From: JAYEJW01 sp034716535
Lineage (GTDB): Bacteria > Pseudomonadota > Gammaproteobacteria > Chromatiales > Chromatiaceae
Reading direction: 5' to 3'
DNA length: 10,136 bases
NCBI GenBank assembly: GCA_034716535.1
Contig: JAYEJW010000355.1
Location: forward strand, 1-10,136
The translations under genes and the position numbers were made by a program. The notes beneath the pieces are model-generated. The model ran no database searches and was not told the origin of the DNA. It worked only from the letters and a program-made list of their open reading frames with translations. This document shows positions 1 to 7,200 of the stretch, piece by piece; the stretch's first letter is position 1, and each line of letters begins with the position of its first letter.

Positions 1-1
1 C

Positions 2-112
2 GCCGCCACTATCGACAAGCTCGCCCGTAATGTTCGGCGTGTCTTCGACTATCTGCGCATGACCGGCAATTCCGTTCCGCGATCACCTCTCCCGCGCGGT
101 GAGGGGGGTTAG
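2..112 (+). CDS. 3' end of an unidentified gene (possible transposase C-terminus)
   Basis: An open frame enters from the left edge and stops at TAG 110-112, giving about 36 residues with no start in the window. The readable part (TIDKLARNVRRVFDYLRM) is basic and helical-looking, followed by a Pro/Gly/Arg-rich tail that is probably read-through into low-information DNA. The helical tail loosely resembles the end of IS630-like DDE transposases, which would fit the mobile-element debris elsewhere in the window. That is only an impression and no catalytic motif is visible. It could equally be the tail of another gene. Confidence 0.35.
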   Translation, partial: AATIDKLARNVRRVFDYLRMTGNSVPRSPLPRGEGG

Positions 113-160
113 AACAGATTTGCCCTGGGTTGCGTGGCCCTTCACCTGCAAGAGCGCAGG

Positions 161-183
161 GGCCCGCCCCGGCAGGGCGGGCC
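161..183. repeat. GC-rich perfect hairpin
   Basis: GGCCCGCCC and GGGCGGGCC form a perfect 9-bp stem around a 5-nt loop (CGGCA). A competing stem CCCCGGC/GCCGGGG overlaps it. It lies between the end of the plus-strand fragment (112) and the 3' end of the small minus-strand ORF (196). It could therefore act as a terminator-like barrier for either, but there is no T-tract on either side, so a classical intrinsic terminator is not supported. Confidence 0.5.
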
Positions 184-195
184 GGGGTGGGCGCA

Positions 196-306
196 TCAGT
201 GTTGCGGGTAGGGTGCGGCAAGTTTGTTGCTGGCGACTCGGAAGAGATAATAGGGGTGGCTGGTTTTGGCGCTCCATGCGATGTAGGCGTTGATCTGGTC
301 TTCCAT
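196..306 (-). CDS. Small orphan ORF or gene remnant, 36 aa
   Basis: From ATG 306-304 to TGA 198-196 the minus strand encodes 36 residues with balanced, protein-like composition (starts MEDQINAYIAW, contains SHPYYLFRVASNKL). The frame stays open upstream to about 492, but that stretch reads as low-quality translation. No Shine-Dalgarno sequence precedes the ATG. The aromatic, soluble-looking sequence suggests the C-terminal scrap of a larger protein rather than an independent gene. I do not recognise the family. The flanking DNA to 660 shows no other supported gene. Confidence 0.25.
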   Translation of the reverse strand: MEDQINAYIAWSAKTSHPYYLFRVASNKLAAPYPQH

Positions 307-660
307 GTTTGCATCGATTCGGTGCGACGCGTCATTGCGGGGTCCGACTTTGGTGCAGCAAGACACGGACGACGGATACGGGACCGCGATCGCCAGTCGA
401 GTACATTTGCCGAGAGGCGTGCGCAGCGCGGCTGTCACCGGAGCGACGCGGCATACAGGGGCGAGAAAATCGAGGTCCGGAGGTGGGACCAAGCGTCATG
501 CTGATAAGCTAGAGGTCATCAAACGACTCCTTTCGATCCGTGATCCGCGGCGGCAATTGTCGGTGAACGCCGGCGCAAGCCTTGAGTCGCAGGAGCATTC
601 ATGGTCCCTGAGGGGAGTGCTGTAAACAATCGTGATCGATAACGCCCTATCCGATCAGGC
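307..660. other. Non-coding stretch downstream of emrB
   Basis: About 350 bp between the small ORF and the emrB stop. I see no gene with credible composition, no tRNA, and no clear intrinsic terminator for the emrAB operon. The DNA just past the emrB stop contains only a weak imperfect palindrome (around 645-659) without a T-tract. Confidence 0.5.
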
Positions 661-2181
661 TCATCGGTTCCGCGTCTTTAAGAGCAGCCCCAGGGGCATC
701 GCGAGCAGGGCGAGCGTGGCGAGGATCTCGGACATTTGAACGATGGCGAGAATGCCCGACTGATTCGCCATTTCGTCGGTCAGCCAGGCGCCGGCCAATG
801 GCAAATTATCGGACAATCCTGTCGTCTCGCCGAACGCGACGAAACCCGGTTGGCGCCAGGAGACGTCACCTGCGTATCGCGTCCAGTTGGCCTGACCGCC
901 GCGGTACATCATGGTGCTGACGAAGGTGACGCCGAACGAGAAGCCGAGGGTTTTGACGAAATTAAACATGCCGGCGCCTTCGTCGCGCTGTTCCGGGCGC
1001 AGATTGGCGAAGGCCTGGGCCGCCAGCGACGGGAAGATCAGCATCATCCCGAACATGATCAAGGCGCCGGGGATGAAGGCCTCGATGGGGCCGGCGAAGG
1101 GGTTCAGGCCGCTGTACTGCAGCCAGCCGGCGGCGATGGTGAGCGAGCCGAGCACCAGTACGGCATGGATGCCGATCAGACCGACCAGCCGTCCGCCTAC
1201 GAGGCTGCCGATGATTCCGAGCACGCCGCTCCCGCCGATCACGAGGCCGGCTGTCTGCACCTCCCAGCCGAGATAGTCGATCAGCAGTTGCGGCGTAGCG
1301 ACAAGCATTGCGAGAAAGATGCTTCCGAGGATGGCGACCAACAGGCTGCAGGCGGCGAAATTGGGGTCGCGCAGCAGTCCGAGGTCGATGATATTGCGGT
1401 CACGGAGCGGCAGGCCGCGCCAGACGAACGCGATGAAAAACGTAATCGCGACGATGCCCAGGAGCCAGATCTCTCGGGCGCCGAACCAATCGAGCTTGTC
1501 CCCTTGATCGAGCAGGATCTGTAGGCTGATCACCCAGATGCCGAGCAGGGTCAGTCCGGTGAAATCGGTGGTGACACGACGCCGCGCGACCGGCCGGACG
1601 AAGAACAGGATCAGGATCAGTGCGAGGACCCCGATCGGCAGGTTGATCCAGAAGTTCCAGCGCCAGTCCAGGTTCTCCGCCAGGTAGCCGCCGATCACGG
1701 GACCGGCGGCGGGTCCCCCGAGCACGCCCATGGCCCAGACGGACAGGGCCCGCGGGCGGTCCTCCGCCGGAAAGGCATCGACCAACATGGATTGGGAGAT
1801 CGGGATCAGGGGGCCGCTGAAGAGGCCCTGGATGAAGCGGAATACGACGATTTGGGTCAGACTCTGGGCCAGTCCGCAGGCGACGGATGAGAGCACGAAA
1901 CCGACGACGACGAGGATCGCCAGTCGGCGCCGGCCGAGAAGCCGCGACAGGTGGCCGGTGACGCCGATGATCAACGCCTGACCGCAGGTGAACATGGTGA
2001 CCACCCAGGTGATCTCGTCCGGACCGGTGTTGAGATTGCCGGCCATGTAGGGTAGAGCGACCGAGACGATGGTCATATCGACGGTCGCCATGACGGAGAT
2101 CATCAGGGTCGTAACCAACAGCATGTTGCGCTGGAAGCCCGGCGCCATCGGCGGTTGCGCCTGAGCGGCTTGGGTGCTCAT
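661..2181 (-). CDS. emrB: DHA2-family MFS multidrug efflux permease, EmrB-type
   Basis: This 506-residue inner-membrane proton antiporter is of the 14-helix DHA2 (EmrB/QacA) family. Such proteins export hydrophobic drugs and uncouplers, and in Gram-negative bacteria they work with an EmrA adaptor and a TolC-like outer-membrane channel. Visible family features are the first-helix motif VDMTIVSVALP (residues 34-44), motif A GHLSRLLGRRR (76-86) after helix 2, motif C VWAMGVLGGPAAGPVIGGYL (148-167) typical of antiporters, and DWRWNFWINLPIG (172-184). Hydrophobic segments continue to the C-terminus and length matches the family. The start ATG (2181-2179) overlaps the emrA stop as ATGA, so translation is probably coupled; only a weak GAAGAG-like sequence precedes it. 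Substrate cannot be read from sequence. No TolC homologue or regulator gene is visible in the window. Confidence 0.93.
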   Translation of the reverse strand: MSTQAAQAQPPMAPGFQRNMLLVTTLMISVMATVDMTIVSVALPYMAGNLNTGPDEITWVVTMFTCGQALIIGVTGHLSRLLGRRRLAILVVVGFVLSSVACGLAQSLTQIVVFRFIQGLFSGPLIPISQSMLVDAFPAEDRPRALSVWAMGVLGGPAAGPVIGGYLAENLDWRWNFWINLPIGVLALILILFFVRPVARRRVTTDFTGLTLLGIWVISLQILLDQGDKLDWFGAREIWLLGIVAITFFIAFVWRGLPLRDRNIIDLGLLRDPNFAACSLLVAILGSIFLAMLVATPQLLIDYLGWEVQTAGLVIGGSGVLGIIGSLVGGRLVGLIGIHAVLVLGSLTIAAGWLQYSGLNPFAGPIEAFIPGALIMFGMMLIFPSLAAQAFANLRPEQRDEGAGMFNFVKTLGFSFGVTFVSTMMYRGGQANWTRYAGDVSWRQPGFVAFGETTGLSDNLPLAGAWLTDEMANQSGILAIVQMSEILATLALLAMPLGLLLKTRNR

Positions 2182-3233
2182 GGTGCGCCGCTCTTCGCCG
2201 CCTCGGTGTCGATTTCAACGGAACAACTAGCGCCCAGGCGGTAGGGTGCCTTGTGGCCCATCGGCTCCATGCGGATGCGCACCGGTATGCGTTGGGATAC
2301 CTTGACCCAGTTGCCGGTTGTGTTCTGGGCCGGCAGCAGCGAGAAAGAGGCCGCGCTGGCGCTGCCCAGGCTCTCAACGGTTCCTTTGAAGACACGGTCT
2401 CCGTAAATATCGATCTCGACCCTTGCGGTCATGCCGGGCTCGATGCGGGAGACCTTGGTTTCCTTGAAGTTGGCCTGTACCCACCAGGTCTCGGCCTCGA
2501 CGAACGGAAAGAGCTTGTCAGCGGTGGAGACCACGTCACCGGGGCGCGGCGGCAGACCCGCCACCCAGCCGTCGGTGGGCGCTGAGACCGTCGTCCATTC
2601 CAGATCGAGCTTGGCCAGGGTGACGTCCGCCTGCGCCTTGTCCAGCCTGGCCTGTTGGATCTCAGGCGGTCCGAGCGTCTTGCGGGCGAGATCGAGCTCG
2701 GACTTGAGGTCCTCAAGCGTCGCCTTCGCAGCCTTGTACGTGTCAGCCACGTCGATGCCGCGCAGCTTGGCCTCGTCGCCGCGCGCGACCAGCTTGCTGA
2801 CCCGCTCGAAGTTCTCTCGCGCGTCGTCCAGGTTCGCCTGTTGCTCGTTGACCTTCGCCTCGGCGGCCGCAACCGCTGCCGCATCGATCTTGTTGGTTTG
2901 GGCCACCAGCTCGGCGGCGCTGGACGTCTTCTCCAGGGTCGCCCGGAACGGCCGTGGGTCGATCCGGAACAGCTCGGCTCCGGCCTTAACGAACTGATTC
3001 TCTTTGACCAGGACTTCGGTGATCTGCCCGTCGATGCGCGGCGAGACCCAGACGAAGTTCGCCTGCAGATAGGCATCGTCGGTGCTCGGATGCTCGCCCT
3101 CGTACTCCCAGTACAGATAGGCGCCGAAAAGCAGTCCCGCACCGATCAGGATCGAGATGAGGATGATGGAGATCTCCCTGAGAATCGAGGGCTTGTGCGG
3201 GGTCTGTGCCACGGCGTTGGTCTGATCGGTCAT
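2178..3233 (-). CDS. emrA: EmrA/HlyD-family periplasmic adaptor of the efflux pump
   Basis: This 351-residue membrane-fusion protein should bridge EmrB to an outer-membrane channel. The N-terminus is cytoplasmic, followed by one membrane helix (about residues 21-42). The first half of the lipoyl-like hairpin is at about 53-96 (DDAYLQANFVWVSPRIDGQI). An Ala/Leu/Lys/Glu-rich coiled-coil hairpin spans about 97-210. The second lipoyl half begins near TVSAPTDGWVAG, and the beta-barrel has ANFKETKVSRIEPG and VEIDIYGDRVFKGTV. It is slightly shorter than E. coli EmrA but appears complete. AGGAG at 3247-3243 lies 9 nt before the ATG, fixing the start. The first 139 codons and the whole leader are duplicated at 8376-9080. 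That copy differs from this one at four residues: V63/I, L75/Q, K83/E and T103/A. Confidence 0.93.
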   Translation of the reverse strand: MTDQTNAVAQTPHKPSILREISIILISILIGAGLLFGAYLYWEYEGEHPSTDDAYLQANFVWVSPRIDGQITEVLVKENQFVKAGAELFRIDPRPFRATLEKTSSAAELVAQTNKIDAAAVAAAEAKVNEQQANLDDARENFERVSKLVARGDEAKLRGIDVADTYKAAKATLEDLKSELDLARKTLGPPEIQQARLDKAQADVTLAKLDLEWTTVSAPTDGWVAGLPPRPGDVVSTADKLFPFVEAETWWVQANFKETKVSRIEPGMTARVEIDIYGDRVFKGTVESLGSASAASFSLLPAQNTTGNWVKVSQRIPVRIRMEPMGHKAPYRLGASCSVEIDTEAAKSGAP

Positions 3234-3518
3234 CGACCCTGGCTCCTGGTGGAAGGCGATGTGAAGTTATGAGGCCGAAAGCGTGCCGAGCGCGGCCTGC
3301 CGGGTCGATTGTGCAGCAATCGGGCGCTGTGGGCGACGGTTTTTCTGAGCGCGCCGGGATGACCTGGTGACCTCGCGTTTCCGCCTTCTTGGTAAGCGGA
3401 GCCAGGAGGCTGACGGCGATCTCGCCTACGAGGTAGCTGCTTACTCTCTTGCGGGCACCAAGACACCGGAGGACACCGGCAAGTTTGTCCGATCTTCCGG
3501 CGTCGGGCCGACGGCACC
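3234..3518 (-). promoter_or_regulatory. emrA leader / upstream region
   Basis: About 285 bp upstream of emrA with no credible gene; the open minus-strand frame here is Arg/Pro-rich and looks spurious. It holds the emrA Shine-Dalgarno sequence and a perfect dyad at 3306-3322. No sigma70 promoter with good -35 and -10 boxes stands out. The same DNA recurs at 8795-9080 with only two substitutions, so it was recently copied or is kept alike by conversion. Confidence 0.5.
3306..3322. promoter_or_regulatory. Candidate operator dyad upstream of emrA
   Basis: CGATTG-TGCAG-CAATCG is a perfect 6-bp inverted repeat with a 5-bp spacer, ending 72 bp upstream of the emrA ATG. Emr-type operons are commonly controlled by MarR- or TetR-family repressors that bind dyads of this size. 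No regulator gene is in the window, so the role is inferred only from position and symmetry. An identical dyad lies at 8867-8883 upstream of the truncated emrA copy. Confidence 0.4.
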
Positions 3519-3691
3519 TTTCAGGGCCAAGCGGCGAATCTTGGCTGTCCGGTTGTTGGAAACTCGTCAGCGGTCATCTGCCGCGAGCGCGTCGCACGAG
3601 ACCCGACTACGCGAACGTGACAGAATCAGTCGGGGCGCAGCCGCATTCGATGGCCACATAGCTTGGCAGGCAAAAGGAAAGACGCGACCCC
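3519..3691. repeat. Divergent debris module, copy 1
   Basis: This 173-bp segment is recognisably homologous to 9206-9398, more diverged than the adjoining emrA repeat. Shared blocks include AATCTTG-N2-GTCCGGTTGTTGGAAA, GGTCATCTGCCGCG and GCGAACGTGACAG. Copy 1 lacks a 21-nt stretch present in copy 2 (9311-9331). The last 25 bp (3667-3691) are identical to 9374-9398. In copy 1 this end abuts the IS91-type transposase remnant; in copy 2 it abuts the RAYT remnant. No coding function is evident. Confidence 0.8.
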
Positions 3692-3714
3692 GACCGCTAC
3701 GACCCCGACCGCTA
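3685..3714. repeat. 15-bp tandem duplication
   Basis: CGACCCCGACCGCTA occurs twice in immediate tandem (3685-3699 and 3700-3714) at the boundary between the debris module and the IS91-type transposase remnant. In the transposase frame it reads RPRPL-RPRPL. It may mark a slippage or joining event at the junction. Confidence 0.85.
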
Positions 3715-3840
3715 ACCTGCCCCCGTTGCGGGGCCGACATGCGGATCATCGCATTCCTGACCGAGACTGCCGACGTGCGCCCGATCCTCGACCACATAGG
3801 CGAGCCCTCCACGCCGCCGAGGATCGGCTCGGACCCATGA
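3700..3840 (+). pseudogene. IS91-family transposase, C-terminal remnant
   Basis: The frame ending at TGA 3838-3840 reads LTCPRCGADMRIIAF (from 3712), then a run with ILDHIGEPSTPPR. This resembles the conserved tail of IS91/IS801-type rolling-circle transposases: a CPxCGxxMRIIAF-like block followed by a short helix and a Pro-rich end. Everything upstream in this frame (3367-3699) belongs to the unrelated emrA leader and debris module. The catalytic HUH and tyrosine regions are therefore absent and only about 43 residues remain. It cannot be functional. Confidence 0.75.
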
Positions 3841-3858
3841 GAACCCTCCATCTCGCAC

Positions 3859-3883
3859 TGGGCGGCGCCCAACAAGGCTCTTG
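3859..3883. other. Possible terminus (oriIS-like) of the IS91-type element
   Basis: Just past the transposase stop there are two adjacent dyads: TGGGCG-G-CGCCCA (3859-3871) and CAAG-GCT-CTTG (3873-3883). IS91-family elements have a hairpin near the end downstream of the transposase and insert next to tetranucleotides such as CTTG or GTTC. The CTTG at 3880-3883 is therefore a reasonable candidate junction with the RND pump remnant beyond. The assignment is by position and symmetry only. Confidence 0.35.
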
Positions 3884-3923
3884 ACAGGCGGTTAGAAGGG
3901 AGGGATATTCCGACGCTGGTGGT

Positions 3924-4223
3924 TGGATTTCCTATCCTTACGGGCACGTTGTCGTTGGCCTTGATGACCGAGTTCTCGATGTCTCTGAGATCCTCGATGA
4001 AACCGAGACCGCGGATGAAGTACTCGACGCTATTTATCTCGATGCTGCGCGCGCCAACGTCGAGGTTCCCCATCTTCACCGCTCTGGCCACTTCGTCGAT
4101 GCGCACACCGAAGGCACGCATAGCATCGGGATCGACGTCGATCTGATACTCGCGCACGAACCCGCCGACACCGGCGACTTCGCTGACCCCCCTCGCGGAC
4201 ATGAGGGCATAACGCACGTACTT
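3924..4223 (-). pseudogene. Heavy-metal RND efflux pump (CzcA/CusA-type) internal fragment
   Basis: Read on the minus strand, about 100 residues match the periplasmic pore-domain region of HME-RND pumps: YALMSARGVSEVAGVGGFV, then EYQIDVDPDAMRAFGVRIDE, DVGARSIEINSVEYFIRG and ANDNVPVRIGNP. This corresponds roughly to residues 150-250 of a protein of more than 1000 residues. Upstream, the frame reads TDRRGKY before VRYALMS, as though a dozen codons usually found between those blocks were missing, and then meets a stop. Downstream, similarity ends at the presumed IS91-type junction. The fragment has no start or stop of its own and is debris from a metal-resistance locus. Confidence 0.85.
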
Positions 4224-4288
4224 ACCTCGGCGGTCTGTCTGTCGATGTCCACCAAGTCAGAAGCCGCAGGCACTAAGGAGACCTCGTC

Positions 4289-7200
4289 ATGTCACACCGC
4301 ACCGGGACACTGCAAACAGTTACGCCAGCGATTCAAATCGGTCCCGACACGGGTGCTGCGCCAACGGTCGGCAACACCTGGGCGCATGACTTTGCGCACA
4401 CGCCTGCTCCGACGGGCACGAAGTTTGTGATCCTTCATTTTCAGAATGTCAACCTTCCGCCGGGCAACCAGCTGGAAGTGGATCTCGGCTACGACACCGA
4501 TGTCTTTACCTTCGCCGATGGCGACCAATTCTGGACGCGCCCCGTCAACATTTATGCGTTGGCGGGCGGGCTGGTTCCAATTCGCTACGTCGCGGATGGG
4601 TCGCTCAATGGCAGTGTGGAGCTTGACCGGTACGGGCGTGGAGAGCGGCTCTCTGGCGAGCAGGATCCGACTGCTCTCTCCAACTCCGACCCTTTTCAAG
4701 AACTCCCGGTCTATGTGGAACCAATCTACGATCCATTCTGGTACTGCGACGAGCCACCGAACTGGGAGAACGCAGCCTGCGTTGCGCCGCCCGATGTTCG
4801 AGCCTTAGTGGCCCGGAGCGTGGGCATGATTGTCACCGTCCACGAGGCCGACGACATCGTATCGACCTGTTCAGTGACGCTGGTGGACGCAGACAAAGTC
4901 CTGACAGCCGGTCATTGCGTCAATCCCGCCGAAGCGCTGACGAGTTCGGTGACCTTCGACTATGAAACAGATCACGCGGGTAACCGGCCGCCGGGATACA
5001 ACGCGCGGTTTTACAAAGTCGCCGAGGTGCTCGAACAACGCTTTATGAGCAACACCGACCCCTACGACTACGCCCTGCTCCGGTTGGCCACGGCGCCGCC
5101 TGGAATCCCGCCGATCCAAATGCGGCACGATATCCCTAGCGGCGGGTCTGAGGTATTCGGAATCCATCATCCCTACGGCGCGGTGAAAAAGCTTGGAATT
5201 CCGCACCCAGGTTTCTCGACGGTGTCTGGCAGCGATGAGTTTCAGATTCGCGTGCCCGCCGAATTCGACGTTTCTGGAGGCAGTTCCGGCTCAGGTCTGT
5301 TCGATACAGCGGGCCGTATTGTCGGTGTACTGTCAAGAGGCAATCCTTGCGGCACGCCAGCAACCGATCTATGGTACTTCCCCACGGCAACGTTCTTTCA
5401 ACACACTGTGCCGACCCCGCCCCCACCGATCACGCGCGAAGTGATGATCGCATTCGATCGTTCCGGCAGCATGTCCCAGGACGACGGCACGGGCCGAACG
5501 AAAATCGCGGTGGCGCGCGACGCGGCGTCGTTATTCGTGCAGTTGGCACGGTCCACTGTAGGAAATATGCTCGGGCTCGTTTCGTTCAGCTCGTCAGCCA
5601 GCTCACCGGTCGACTTCGATCTTGTCGGGGTGACGAGTGCTAACAAGAACGCGCTGATCGGCCCGGCACCTTTCGCCGGAGGCATCGTCGGGGGACTTTC
5701 GCCAGGCGGGCGCACCAGCATCGGAGACGGCTTGGATGCCGCGCGCGCCGAACTGCAGACCTCAGGAGTTAGCCCTCAGGCGATCCTGCTGTTGACCGAT
5801 GGTCGACAAAACCGCGAGCCGACCATCGAACAAGTGGAAGACAGTCTCGGCGATATTGCGGTGCATGCGGTTGGATTCGGAACAGAATCGAATTTGAATG
5901 GCGAATTGCTCACCCAGTTGGCTGCCGACCATGACGGACTTTACATGCGAGCCGGCAACGGCTTGGCATTGGAGAAGTTCTTTACGGAGGCGTTCGGCAA
6001 CATCTTCGAAGCCGGAGTGTTGTTTGATCCTGAGTTCGACCTGCCCGCGAACGAATCGGGCGAACCGCTTCCCTTCCCGGTTTGCGGCGAGACCATGCTG
6101 ACGGCGGTAACGGGCTGGGATCGTACGGACACGTCGCTATCTCTCGAAATCACGAGTCCCGGTGGCGCGGTGATCACGCCGTTGACGCCTGGGGTGGAGT
6201 CGTCGACAGGCAGAACCTGGAGTTTTCTGAGAGTACCGTTGCCCCAAGGCGGAGAGCGCGACGGTTTGTGGCAAGTCCGCGTCATGCGGCCGACGGGGAG
6301 CACTGAGTTCCCGCCGCCCGCGCCGGCGCTCCGTTACTTCCTCGACGTGATTCCCACGGGCGGTCCGCGATTGCAGCTCGCCGGAGACACCTTCCGCCCT
6401 CGCCGGCGCTATTACACGGGTGACTTCGTCGGCCCGCTCGTGATGCTTCGCTATGATGACGGAAGCTGGCCGCACCACGCCGACGTGAAGCTAACTCTGT
6501 CGCGACCGAACAAGGGTACGGGAAACATCCTGACCGACGCTGGGCTCGGCCCGCCCACGGTGATCGACGGCGATACGATCTCCGCACGTCAAGCAACGCT
6601 GCAAGCCATCGAAGCCGCCACCGGTAATCCGGTTGTTCAGTACGTCGAAAGCTCGTTCACGCTCGGCAGCGGGCCCGCCAACACCGGCGGCATGTTCGAA
6701 TCGGCAGGAGTCTACGGCACGGGTCTATCAGATGAACTAATCGTCGAAGGCAACTACACCTTGCACGCCAAAGCGACCTACGGCGAGGAATGTCAAGGAG
6801 CGAGGGAACTGAGCTGGAGCTTTTCGGTCGCAGTGGGAATCGACGCCGACAACACCGGCGTCACCAGCACACCTATCGGGACCGAGCCCGACGGCACGGA
6901 ATGCTTGCGGCTGACATTCACGCCGCGGGACCGCTATGGCAACCATCTAGGACCCGGCCGGATTGATGATTTTGAAATCCAACCGCAGCCCGGGACCACT
7001 CTAGCGAGCATCGTGACCGATCTCGGAAATGGGTCGTATCAGGTAGATGTCTGCTGGGATCCGGCGTCCGGCGAGCCGCCCCAGGTTGGTATCGTGCAGC
7101 CCGAACGGCCGACTGTTGTTGTGACGCCGACGGACGTGCCGCGCTTTGTCTACAGTGTGAAATTCATTTGCGGTGAGCAGACAGGCGATTGCCACGGCTG

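Larger units (their letters stand above)
2815..3519. repeat. Long direct repeat, copy 1 (emrA 5' part plus leader)
   Basis: This 705-bp segment aligns without gaps to 8376-9080 at a fixed offset of 5561 bp. I count 19 mismatches between 2815 and about 3075 and only 2 from there to 3519. It contains the first 139 codons of the intact emrA and the upstream region. At its right end it joins directly to the module at 3519-3691, whereas copy 2 has about 125 extra bases at that point. Confidence 0.95.

Noticed and set aside
64..112. Hairpin terminator around the CCTC...GAGG palindrome near 85-106
   Set aside because: The stem is short and interrupted and no T-tract follows.
736..1524. 262-codon plus-strand open frame opposite emrB
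   Set aside because: It is fully antisense to a well-supported DHA2 permease and its translation is Glu/Asp/Gly-rich without any domain, typical of an antisense frame in GC-rich DNA.
1400..2395. 331-codon minus-strand frame overlapping emrB and emrA
   Set aside because: Arg/Pro/His-rich out-of-frame reading of two real genes; no ribosome-binding site and no family features.
2429..3142. Long minus-strand frame inside emrA
   Set aside because: Extremely Arg/Ser/Pro-rich shadow of the emrA frame; same for the plus-strand frame at 2655-3272.
3230..3517. 95-codon minus-strand frame upstream of emrA, repeated at 8791-9144
   Set aside because: It is conserved only because the DNA is duplicated; composition is Arg/Pro-rich and it overlaps the emrA ribosome-binding site and start.
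3367..3699. Upstream part of the plus-strand frame that ends in the IS91-type tail
   Set aside because: This part is the emrA leader and debris module, which recur at 8928-9398 without any transposase, so the long frame is a chance fusion.
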